Part shown: positions 33,081-40,678 of the stretch, piece after piece | Layout: every line of letters begins with the position of its first letter | Position numbering within the stretch: the first letter of the stretch is position 1 | Assembly: GCA_963825565.1 (NCBI GenBank) | Contig: CAWGTW010000002.1 | Location: 186,001 to 250,000, forward strand | Length of the DNA stretch: 64,000 nt | Origin: JBFGCT01 sp963825565 | GTDB lineage: Bacteria; Actinomycetota; Acidimicrobiia; Acidimicrobiales; Ilumatobacteraceae | Direction of reading: 5' to 3' | The notes under the pieces: generated by a model | Databases searched by the model: none | Told to the model about the DNA's origin: nothing | Seen by the model: the letters and a program-made list of their open reading frames with translations, nothing else | Position numbers and translations under genes: made by a program

Positions 33081-36000
33081 GTGCCCTACCCCGAAGTCGA
33101 TCAGCAGCCGAACTTCCCCGAGCTCGAACACGAGGTGCTCGAGCTGTGGGCGAAGCACGGCACGTTCGAGGCGTCGGTCGACCAGCGTCCCGCCGGCACC
33201 GACGGGGCGAACGAGTTCGTGTTCTACGACGGCCCGCCGTTCGCCAACGGGCTCCCGCACTACGGCCATCTGCTGACCGGATTCGTCAAAGACGCCGTCC
33301 CCCGCTATCAGACCATGCGCGGTCGGCGGGTCGAGCGCCGGTTCGGGTGGGACTGCCACGGGTTGCCCGCCGAGGTCAAGGCCGAGCAGGAGCTCGGGAT
33401 CTCGGGCCATCCCGAGATCAACGAGTTCGGCATCGACCGGTTCAACGACGCCTGCCGGGCCAGCGTGCTGCGCTTCACGGGCGAGTGGCGGGAGTACGTG
33501 ACGCGTCAGGCGCGGTGGGTCGACTTCGACAACGATTACAAGACGCTCGACCTGCCGTACATGGAGAGCGTCATGTGGGCGTTCAAGACGTTGTGGGATC
33601 GCGGGCTGATCTACGAAGGCTTCCGGGTGCTGGCGTACTGCTGGCGGTGCGAGACGCCCCTGTCGAACAGCGAGACCCGCCAGGACGACGCCTACCGCGA
33701 CCGGCAGGATCCCGCGCTGACCGTCTGGTTCCGGCTGGAGTCGGGCGAGCGGATCCTCGCCTGGACGACGACGCCCTGGACCCTGCCGGCCAACCTGGCG
33801 CTCGCCGTCGGGCCAGAGATCGACTACGCGGTCGTCGAACTCGACGGCGAGCGGTACGTGATCGCCGACGCGCTGCTGGCCTCCTACGCCGCAGAGCTGG
33901 GCGGTGCTGAGCGGGTCGCCACGATCCAGGGTGTCGACCTGATCGGCCGCCGCTACGAGCCGATGTTCGACTTCTTCGCCGATGCCGCGCAACACGGGAC
34001 CGAACACGCCTTTCAGGTCCTCGGCGCCGAGTTCGTCTCGGTCGACGACGGTACCGGCGTCGTGCACATCGCCCCCGGGTTCGGCGAGGACGACCAGGTG
34101 ACGGCCAACGCCGCCGGCATCCCGACGATCTGCCCGATGGACGAGCACGGTCGCTACACCGCCGAGGTCGAACCCTGGGCCGGTACCCACGTGTTCGACG
34201 CCAACGCCCTGGTCGCGAGGGCGCTCAAGGAGCGCGGCGCCGTCGTCCGCCACGCCACCTACGACCACTCCTACCCCCACTGCTGGCGGTGCGCCCAGCC
34301 GCTGGTGTACCGGGCGATGTCGTCGTGGTTCGTCGAGGTGACCAAGTTCCGCGATCGCCTGGTCGAGCTGAACCAGGAGATCACGTGGCGGCCGGCGCAC
34401 ATCAAGGACGGCAGCTTCGGCAAGTGGCTGGAGAACGCCCGCGACTGGTCGATCAGCCGCAACCGGTTCTGGGGGTCGCCGATCCCGGTGTGGCGCTCCG
34501 ACGACCCGGCATACCCGCGCATCGACGTCTACGGGTCGCTGGCCGAGCTGCAGGCCGACTTCGGCGTCGAGGTGACCGACCTCCACCGGCCGTTCGTCGA
34601 CGACCTGGTACGCCCCAACCCCGACGATCCGACCGGAGTGTCGATGATGCGTCGCGTCCCCGAGGTGCTCGACTGCTGGTTCGAGTCCGGCTCGATGCCG
34701 TTCGCCCAGGTGCACTATCCGTTCGAGAACCACGACTGGTTCGAGAACCACTACCCGGGGGACTTCATCGTCGAGTACGTCGGGCAGACCCGAGGGTGGT
34801 TCTACACGCTCCACGTCCTCGCCACGGCGTTGTTCGACCGCCCGGCGTTCTCGACGTGCGTGAGCCACGGCATCCTGCTCGGCGACGACGGGCGGAAGAT
34901 GTCCAAGAGCCTGGACAACTATCCCGACCCGGCCGTGATGTTCGACTCCCACGGCGCCGATGCGATGCGCTGGTACCTGCTGTCGTCGCCGATCCTGCGG
35001 GGCAGCGACGGGATGGTGACCGAGGCCGGCATCCGCGAGACGGTGCGCCACGTGCTGCTGCCGATGTGGAACTCGTGGTACTTCCTCACGCTCTACGCCA
35101 ACGCCGCCGGGTACGAGGGTGCCTGGCGCACCGACTCGTCCAACGTGCTCGATCGGTACGTCCTCGCCAAGACCCGCGACCTGGTCGCAGCGACCACCGA
35201 GGCGCTCGACGATTACGACCTGTTCGCCGCCTGCCAGCTCGTGCGCGAGTACCTCGACGGGCTGACCAACTGGTACGTCCGCCGCAGCCGCAACCGCTTC
35301 TGGGCCGGCGACCACGAGGCGATCGACACGCTGCACACCGTGTTGTCGGTGCTGGTCAGGGTGACCGCACCGCTGCTGCCGCTGCTGTCCGAGGCGATCC
35401 ACCGCGGGATGCACCCCGACGACGAGACCGCCAGCGTCCACCTCGCCGACTGGCCGACGCCCGACGAGCTGCCCGCCGACGCGGAGCTGGTCGCGTCGAT
35501 GGACCTGGTCCGCGACGTCTGCTCGGCGACGCTGTCGGTCCGCAAGGCCCACCAGCGCCGGGTCCGGTTGCCCCTGCGATCGCTGACGGTGGCGACACCC
35601 GACGCCGCCCGGCTCGATCCGTTCGTCGACGTGATCGCCGAGGAGGTCAACGTCAAGGAGGTGCGCCTCACCGACGACGTCGCCTCGGTCGCCACCGAGC
35701 AGCTCCAGCTCGTTCCGGCCAAGCTCGGGCCACGCCTCGGCAAGGACGTCCAGCAGGTCATCCGCGACCACAAGGCCGGGGACTGGCGGGTGGCCGACGG
35801 CGTCGTCTCGGTCGGCGGCCGGCAGCTCGAGCCGGGGGAGTACCACCTGCAGCTCGTCGCGTCCGACGACACGGCGAACGCCGGTCTCGCCGGCGGGGCC
35901 GGCGTCATCGCCCTCGACATCGACGTCACCGACGACCTCGAGGTCGAGGGGCGGGCGCGCGATCTGGTCCGCCTCGTCCAGCAGGCTCGGCGCGACGCAG

Positions 36001-36185
36001 GGCTCGACGTCTCGGACCGCATCGTCCTGTCGATCGAGGCGGCACCACCGTGGATCGAGGCGGTCGAGGCGCACCGGGCGCTGATCGCCGCCGAGACGCT
36101 GGCCACCGAGATCCGAGCCGTTCCGGGCGCCGGCGCGGCATCGGGTGACCCGGCGATCACCGTCACCCGCGCGACCGCGGCGTGA
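33081..36185 (+). CDS. ileS: Isoleucyl-tRNA synthetase
   Basis: 1034 residues. Class I signature HYGH at residues 60-63 in LPHYGHLLTGF, editing-domain motifs such as LAWTTTPWTLPANLAL and GTGVVHIAPGFGEDD, and KMSKSLDN near residue 604. The lack of a C-terminal zinc-finger CxxC tail and the HYGH sequence place it with the eukaryote-like type 2 IleRS, the group often resistant to mupirocin (known for the group, not tested here). GTG 33081 has TAGCAT (33069-33074) six bases upstream. The 61-base spacer is too short for a T-box. Confidence 0.95.
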   Translation: MPYPEVDQQPNFPELEHEVLELWAKHGTFEASVDQRPAGTDGANEFVFYDGPPFANGLPHYGHLLTGFVKDAVPRYQTMRGRRVERRFGWDCHGLPAEVKAEQELGISGHPEINEFGIDRFNDACRASVLRFTGEWREYVTRQARWVDFDNDYKTLDLPYMESVMWAFKTLWDRGLIYEGFRVLAYCWRCETPLSNSETRQDDAYRDRQDPALTVWFRLESGERILAWTTTPWTLPANLALAVGPEIDYAVVELDGERYVIADALLASYAAELGGAERVATIQGVDLIGRRYEPMFDFFADAAQHGTEHAFQVLGAEFVSVDDGTGVVHIAPGFGEDDQVTANAAGIPTICPMDEHGRYTAEVEPWAGTHVFDANALVARALKERGAVVRHATYDHSYPHCWRCAQPLVYRAMSSWFVEVTKFRDRLVELNQEITWRPAHIKDGSFGKWLENARDWSISRNRFWGSPIPVWRSDDPAYPRIDVYGSLAELQADFGVEVTDLHRPFVDDLVRPNPDDPTGVSMMRRVPEVLDCWFESGSMPFAQVHYPFENHDWFENHYPGDFIVEYVGQTRGWFYTLHVLATALFDRPAFSTCVSHGILLGDDGRKMSKSLDNYPDPAVMFDSHGADAMRWYLLSSPILRGSDGMVTEAGIRETVRHVLLPMWNSWYFLTLYANAAGYEGAWRTDSSNVLDRYVLAKTRDLVAATTEALDDYDLFAACQLVREYLDGLTNWYVRRSRNRFWAGDHEAIDTLHTVLSVLVRVTAPLLPLLSEAIHRGMHPDDETASVHLADWPTPDELPADAELVASMDLVRDVCSATLSVRKAHQRRVRLPLRSLTVATPDAARLDPFVDVIAEEVNVKEVRLTDDVASVATEQLQLVPAKLGPRLGKDVQQVIRDHKAGDWRVADGVVSVGGRQLEPGEYHLQLVASDDTANAGLAGGAGVIALDIDVTDDLEVEGRARDLVRLVQQARRDAGLDVSDRIVLSIEAAPPWIEAVEAHRALIAAETLATEIRAVPGAGAASGDPAITVTRATAA

Positions 36186-36269
36186 GCCGCCCGCCGGCGG
36201 ACACCGATGGTGGCCGATCGCCTGGCCCATCCGGTAGAGTCCGCCGCTCAACCGCCGGAGGGAACGCAG

Positions 36270-36947
36270 ATGGCTGCAGCGAAGAAGACCACGTCGGCCC
36301 AGAAGACGGCGCCGAAGAAGACCGCGCCGAAGAAGAACGTCGCCCGCAAGGCAGCCGCCGCGAAGTCAGGCCCGGCGCGCAAGCCGGCGCCGAAGAAGAC
36401 CGCCGCCAAGCCGGCCCGGAAGGCCGCCGCGAGCAAGGCGCCGACCAGGCGATCGAGCGGCGCGACCAAGCGGTCCGGGACGCCGACGCCGTCGATCTTG
36501 TCCAACGACGTACCGCTGCGCGTCGAGATCCCCGCACCGCGTGGGACCTCCAAGGACGGCGTCTCGTACACGAAGGACTTCGACGTGAAGTTCCTCCGTG
36601 CCCAGCGCGATGAACTCATGCACCGCCGCGCCTCCGAGCTGGCCAGGGCGACGCGCTTGGAGGACGAGGCGACCAGCCTGGTCGAGGACGGGGAGATGGG
36701 CGACGTCCAGTTCGACGACGAGGGTGGTGAGGGCGACACGATGGTCGTCCAGCGCGACCTCGACCGCGTGCTGTCCAGCCAGGCCCGCCAGACGATCGAG
36801 GACATCGACGCCGCGCTGGCGCGCATCTCCGCAGGGACCTACGGCTACAGCCAGGTGTCCGGGTTGCCGATCCCGCGCGAGCGGTTGGAGGCGATCCCCG
36901 AGACGACCGTGCTCGCCGCGGAGAAGGTCAGCGGCAGCGGCCGCTGA
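36270..36947 (+). CDS. TraR/DksA-like protein with basic lysine/alanine-rich N-terminus
   Basis: 225 residues. Residues 1-75 are Lys/Ala/Pro repeats (KKTAPKK, ARKAAA), like a histone H1 or HupB tail. The rest matches DksA/TraR-type RNA polymerase-binding proteins: a coiled coil containing QRDELMHRRASELARATRLEDEA and a C-terminal GTYGYSQVSGLPIPRERLEAIP. The family's zinc cysteines are all missing (YGICEVCG normally); the protein has no cysteine. A GGAGGG sequence (36257-36262) precedes ATG 36270, with TAGAGT further upstream (36235-36240). Secondary-channel control of RNA polymerase combined with DNA binding is inferred. lspA follows. Confidence 0.8.
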   Translation: MAAAKKTTSAQKTAPKKTAPKKNVARKAAAAKSGPARKPAPKKTAAKPARKAAASKAPTRRSSGATKRSGTPTPSILSNDVPLRVEIPAPRGTSKDGVSYTKDFDVKFLRAQRDELMHRRASELARATRLEDEATSLVEDGEMGDVQFDDEGGEGDTMVVQRDLDRVLSSQARQTIEDIDAALARISAGTYGYSQVSGLPIPRERLEAIPETTVLAAEKVSGSGR

Positions 36948-36968
36948 CCGTCGAGGGTTCGGCGCTCG

Positions 36969-37481
36969 ATGACCGCGGCCCGCGCCTGGCGGGCGCCTGT
37001 ACTGATCGCGATCGCCGTCGTCGTGCTCGATCAGCTGAGCAAGCACTGGGCGCTCAACGCGCTCGCCGACGGCGATCCGATCCACGTCGTCTGGACGCTC
37101 CAGCTCAACCTGGCGTTCAACAGCGGGATGGCGTTCAGCCAGGCGACCGGATTCGGCCCGGTGATCGCCGTCGTCGCAACGGTGGTCATCGTGTGGCTCC
37201 TGCTGTCGCTGCGCACCGGGTCGAGCCGGCTGAGCACGTTCGGGATGGGCTGCGTGATCGGGGGAGCGGCCGGGAACCTGATCGACCGGGCGTTCCGAGG
37301 CGACGCCTGGTTGCGCGGCTCGGTCATCGACTTCGTCGACTTCCAGTGGTTCCCGATCTTCAACGTCGCCGACATCGCGATCAACGTCGGGGCGGCTGCG
37401 CTCATCCTCAGCGGGATCCTGGCCGCCCGTCGCGGATCGCCGGAGCCGGCCGCCGAGCAGGCAGCGGAATGCGAACCGTGA
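36969..37481 (+). CDS. lspA: Lipoprotein signal peptidase
   Basis: 170 residues with four transmembrane helices. The catalytic aspartates are in GNLIDR and FNVADIAI, and VVLDQLSKHWA and NSGMAFS are also family signatures. It removes signal peptides from prolipoproteins such as the GerMN and DUF3048 proteins coded in this window. The gene is followed by rluD with a short overlap, the usual lspA-rluD pair. ATG 36969 lies 21 bases after the DksA-like stop. Confidence 0.94.
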   Translation: MTAARAWRAPVLIAIAVVVLDQLSKHWALNALADGDPIHVVWTLQLNLAFNSGMAFSQATGFGPVIAVVATVVIVWLLLSLRTGSSRLSTFGMGCVIGGAAGNLIDRAFRGDAWLRGSVIDFVDFQWFPIFNVADIAINVGAAALILSGILAARRGSPEPAAEQAAECEP

Positions 37482-38395
37482 TCGTCGAGGTCGTGCCGGC
37501 GGCGCTCGACGGCGAGCGGCTCGACCGGGTCGTCGCGCTGATCGGTGACCTGAGCCGCGCCGGGGCGGCGGCGACGATTCGCGACGGGGGCGTCCGGGTC
37601 GACGGCGCGCCGGCCACCACCGGCAAGATCCGTTTGGTCGCGGGGCAGACCGTGGAGGTCGATCCGGCCGCGTTCCCGCGCCTCGAGCTCCCGCAGCCGG
37701 ATCCATCCGTCGAGTTCGCCGTCGTCTACGAGGACGCCTCGGTGATCGTCGTCGACAAACCGCCCGGTCTGGTCGTGCACCCAGGGGCCGGCAACCCGGC
37801 CGGAACCCTGGCCAACGGGCTGCTCGCCCGGTACCCAGAACTGGCCGGCGTCGGCGATCCGATGCGCCCTGGCATCGTGCACCGGCTCGACGCCGGAAGC
37901 TCCGGGCTGCTCGTCGTCGCCCGCACGGCGCCGGCGGCCGAGCGCCTGATCGGCCAGTTCGTCGACCACACCGCGCGCCGGCGGTACGAGGCGGTCGTGT
38001 GGGGGGTGCCCGAAGCACCGCACGGGATCATCGACGCCCCGGTCGGCCGGAGCCGCCGCGACCCGCTCCGGATGGCCGTCGTCGCCGACGGGCGCCCGGC
38101 CCGCACCGACTATCGGGTCGTCGGCAGCTACCGCACGCCGGCGGAGGTGTCGCGCCTCGAGTGCCGGCTGGAGACCGGGCGGACCCATCAGATCAGGGTC
38201 CACCTGTCGTCGATCGACCATCCGCTGGTCGGCGACCCGGTCTACGGTCAGCGCCGGCCGAACCTCGGCCTGGCACGGCCGTTCCTGCACGCCGCCGAGC
38301 TGGGGTTCGTCCATCCCGACGGCGACGGGTGGGTCACGTTCACCAGCCCGCTTCCCGACGATCTGCAGGCATGGCTCGATCGAGCCGAGGCGTGA
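37469..38395 (+). CDS. rluD: RluD-family pseudouridine synthase
   Basis: 308 residues. An S4 RNA-binding domain (GERLDRVVALI, GGVRVDGAP) comes first. A catalytic domain follows with VVDKPPGLVVHPGAGN and the catalytic-Asp motif IVHRLDAGSSGLLVVA, and RLETGRTHQIRVHL near the end. It modifies uridines of 23S rRNA (positions 1911/1915/1917 in E. coli), though the exact target here is not certain. ATG 37469 and GTG 37478 are both in frame; the second would give a typical four-base overlap with lspA. Confidence 0.92.
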   Translation: MRTVIVEVVPAALDGERLDRVVALIGDLSRAGAAATIRDGGVRVDGAPATTGKIRLVAGQTVEVDPAAFPRLELPQPDPSVEFAVVYEDASVIVVDKPPGLVVHPGAGNPAGTLANGLLARYPELAGVGDPMRPGIVHRLDAGSSGLLVVARTAPAAERLIGQFVDHTARRRYEAVVWGVPEAPHGIIDAPVGRSRRDPLRMAVVADGRPARTDYRVVGSYRTPAEVSRLECRLETGRTHQIRVHLSSIDHPLVGDPVYGQRRPNLGLARPFLHAAELGFVHPDGDGWVTFTSPLPDDLQAWLDRAEA

Positions 38396-38408
38396 CGTGA
38401 GCGCCGCC

Positions 38409-38843
38409 TCACTCCCACGGCGCGTCGCCGCGGGCCATCTCGGCGATGCCGGCGAGCGTGAACCCGTCGAGGTAGGCGCGCATGTGCCGCCCGGCCCGAT
38501 CCCAGATCGACAGCAGCACGCACTGGCCCTCGTGGTCGCACGCCCCGTCCTGGTGTGGCTGGCCGAAATCGCCGAGGGTGATCGGGCCGTCGACGGCGGA
38601 CACGATGTCGGCGAGCTTGATGTCGATCGGCTTGCGGGCGAGGACGTAGCCGCCGCCGACGCCGCGCTTGGACTTGACGAGGCCGGCGCCCTTGAGCGCG
38701 AGGAGGATCTGTTCGAGGTACGGCTGGGGCAGACCGGTCCGCTCGGCGATGTCGCGCACCGAGGTCGGCCCGTCCTCGTCGCCGTGCAGTGCGAGCGAGA
38801 GCAGGGCCCGGCTGGCGTAGTCGCCACGGGTCGAGATGCGCAC
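38409..38843 (-). CDS. Rrf2-family transcriptional regulator
   Basis: 144 residues. Winged helix-turn-helix with the family start MRISTRGDYASRALLSLAL, VRDIAERTGLPQPYLEQIL and RGVGGGYVLAR. The cluster-binding loop has two cysteines (C102 and C108 in GACDHEGQC) instead of the three of IscR. It may therefore bind a cluster with another ligand or sense differently. There are no Fe-S assembly genes nearby. GTG 38843 has TAGTGT (plus-strand 38850-38855) six bases upstream. It is convergent with rluD and divergent from the phosphodiesterase gene, which it might control. Confidence 0.88.
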   Translation of the reverse strand: MRISTRGDYASRALLSLALHGDEDGPTSVRDIAERTGLPQPYLEQILLALKGAGLVKSKRGVGGGYVLARKPIDIKLADIVSAVDGPITLGDFGQPHQDGACDHEGQCVLLSIWDRAGRHMRAYLDGFTLAGIAEMARGDAPWE

Positions 38844-38926
38844 GGCGCCACACTATTGACTCGCCGCCGGGGGTCACGTATCGCCGACATCTCGCGGTAC
38901 GTCTTGTGGCCGGACCCGTGGTCGTG

Positions 38927-40063
38927 ATGGACTCGTGGCGCGTGAGTTCAGCAGGCGGCGGCGAGCCGATCATTCCCGAGTACGGCGGCGCGAACGTGCG
39001 CGGGATCATCCCGGCCCTGCTCGGGCCGGCCCCGTGGTCGAGCGGGCTCCCCGACTGGATGCCCAGCCCGGTCGCGGAGGCCGAGCGGGCAGTGCTGCTC
39101 GTGCTCGACGGCCTGGGGTGGGAGCAGTTCCAGCCCCGCCGGTCGCTGATGCCGGCGCTGTCGGCGATGACCGGCTCGAAGGCGTCCACGGTCGCGCCGA
39201 CGACGACCGCGACCGCGCTGACCTCGATCACGACCGGGCTGACCCCTGGCGAGCACGGGATCGTCGGCTACCGGATCGTGCTCGGCGGGGACGTGGTCAA
39301 CGTGCTCCGCTGGAGCAGCGGTGACCAGTCGGTGCGGCGCTCGCACCCGCCGGCCGACGTCCAGCCGTACGACCCGTTCCTCGGTGTGACCGTCCCGGTC
39401 TGCAGCCCGACCGAGCTCCAGACGTCGGGGTTCACGGAGGCACACCTGCGGGGGAGCACGCCGGTCGGTTGGCGCTCGCCGTCGTCGATCGCCGTCGAAG
39501 CGCGGGTCCAGCTCGAGGCCGGTCAGCGGTTCGTGTACTGCTACTACGGCGGGATCGACAAGATCGCCCACGAGCGAGGGTTCGGGCCGTACTACGACGC
39601 CGAGCTCCGTTTTGCCGACGCGCTGGTCGCCGACCTGCTGGCGACGCTGCCGTCGGGAACCGCCCTCCTGGTGACCGCCGACCACGGGCAGGTGGACGTG
39701 GGCGACCGCGTCGTGCACCCGTCGGCCGAGCTGCTCGCCGATGTCACCCTGCAGAGCGGGGAAGGCCGCTTCCGCTGGCTGCACACCCGGCCGGCCTGCG
39801 TCGAGGCCCTCGCCCAGGCGGCGAACGAGGAACTCGGGCACCTGGCCTGGGTGGTCACCAAGGCGCAGATGCTCGACGAGCACTGGTTCGGGCCGACGAT
39901 GGCCCCTCCGCTGCAGGCCCGCCTCGGCGACGTCGCACTCGTCGCGCACCAGCCGGTGAGCTTTTTCGAGGTCGCCGACTCCGGACCGTTCGAGCTCGTG
40001 TGCCGGCACGGGTCGTTGACGTCGGCCGAGGTCGACGTCCCGCTGCTCGCCGCCCTCGTCTGA
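38927..40063 (+). CDS. Alkaline-phosphatase-superfamily phosphodiesterase (nucleotide pyrophosphatase-like)
   Basis: 378 residues. Type I phosphodiesterase/nucleotide pyrophosphatase family: metal site VLLVLDGLGWEQ, nucleophile threonine in SKASTVAPTTTATALTSI, GEHGIVGY, the metal pair YYGGIDKIAHERG and VTADHGQVDVGDR, and a final CRHGSL. No signal peptide or lipobox is visible, so it looks cytoplasmic. Substrate unknown. I chose ATG 38927; the frame is open further upstream and GTG codons lie nearby, so the start is uncertain. The gene diverges from the Rrf2 regulator across about 80 bases. Confidence 0.84.
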   Translation: MDSWRVSSAGGGEPIIPEYGGANVRGIIPALLGPAPWSSGLPDWMPSPVAEAERAVLLVLDGLGWEQFQPRRSLMPALSAMTGSKASTVAPTTTATALTSITTGLTPGEHGIVGYRIVLGGDVVNVLRWSSGDQSVRRSHPPADVQPYDPFLGVTVPVCSPTELQTSGFTEAHLRGSTPVGWRSPSSIAVEARVQLEAGQRFVYCYYGGIDKIAHERGFGPYYDAELRFADALVADLLATLPSGTALLVTADHGQVDVGDRVVHPSAELLADVTLQSGEGRFRWLHTRPACVEALAQAANEELGHLAWVVTKAQMLDEHWFGPTMAPPLQARLGDVALVAHQPVSFFEVADSGPFELVCRHGSLTSAEVDVPLLAALV

Positions 40064-40096
40064 GTGCTCGGCGACGATTGGCAGTAGAAAGGCCCC

Positions 40097-40621
40097 ATGT
40101 CCGATCCCGCGGGTCCCGCGTCCACCGACGAACACGAGGTCGTCGCCCCCGACGCGATCACGATCGAGTCGCCTGCGGTGCCGGCGCCCGATGGCGCAAC
40201 CGGCGATGTCGTGACCGAGCCGGCGAAGGTGATGCGCATCGGATCGATGGTCAAGCAACTCCTCGAGGAGGTCCGCGGCTCGGAGCTCGACGAGCCGTCG
40301 AGGGAGCGGCTCGCCGAGGTCTACGAGCGCTCGATCGTCGAGCTCTCCGACGCCCTGTCGCCCGATCTCCGAGAGGAGCTGCACTCGCTCTCGCTGCCGT
40401 TCGACCACGACGAGGTGCCGAGCGGGGCCGAGCTGCGCGTCGCCAAGGCACAGCTGGTCGGCTGGCTGGAAGGCTTGTTCCACGGCATCCAGGCGAGCAT
40501 CGTCGCCCAGCAGTTCGCCGCCCAGCAGCAGGCGGCACGCCAGCTGCCGGACGGGCGAGCCGGCGACCCGGGCGCCGAGCCCCACCGTCGGTCCGGCGAT
40601 CGCCCCGGTACCTACCTGTAG
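40097..40621 (+). CDS. bpa: Bacterial proteasome activator Bpa/PafE
   Basis: 174 residues, close to the mycobacterial protein. The helical core carries the family pattern KVMRIGSMVKQLLEEVR, LDEPSRERLAEVYERSIVEL and ELRVAKAQLVGWLEGLFHGIQ. The protein ends in GTYL, matching the C-terminal GQYL motif by which Bpa docks into the 20S proteasome and opens the gate without ATP. This predicts a 20S proteasome elsewhere in the genome. ATG 40097 has TAGAAA (40085-40090) six bases upstream. Confidence 0.88.
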   Translation: MSDPAGPASTDEHEVVAPDAITIESPAVPAPDGATGDVVTEPAKVMRIGSMVKQLLEEVRGSELDEPSRERLAEVYERSIVELSDALSPDLREELHSLSLPFDHDEVPSGAELRVAKAQLVGWLEGLFHGIQASIVAQQFAAQQQAARQLPDGRAGDPGAEPHRRSGDRPGTYL

Positions 40622-40678
40622 CGCGATCGGCGGCCCGGCCCGCCTGATATCGTCCCGAAACACATTCGTGTAACTCCT

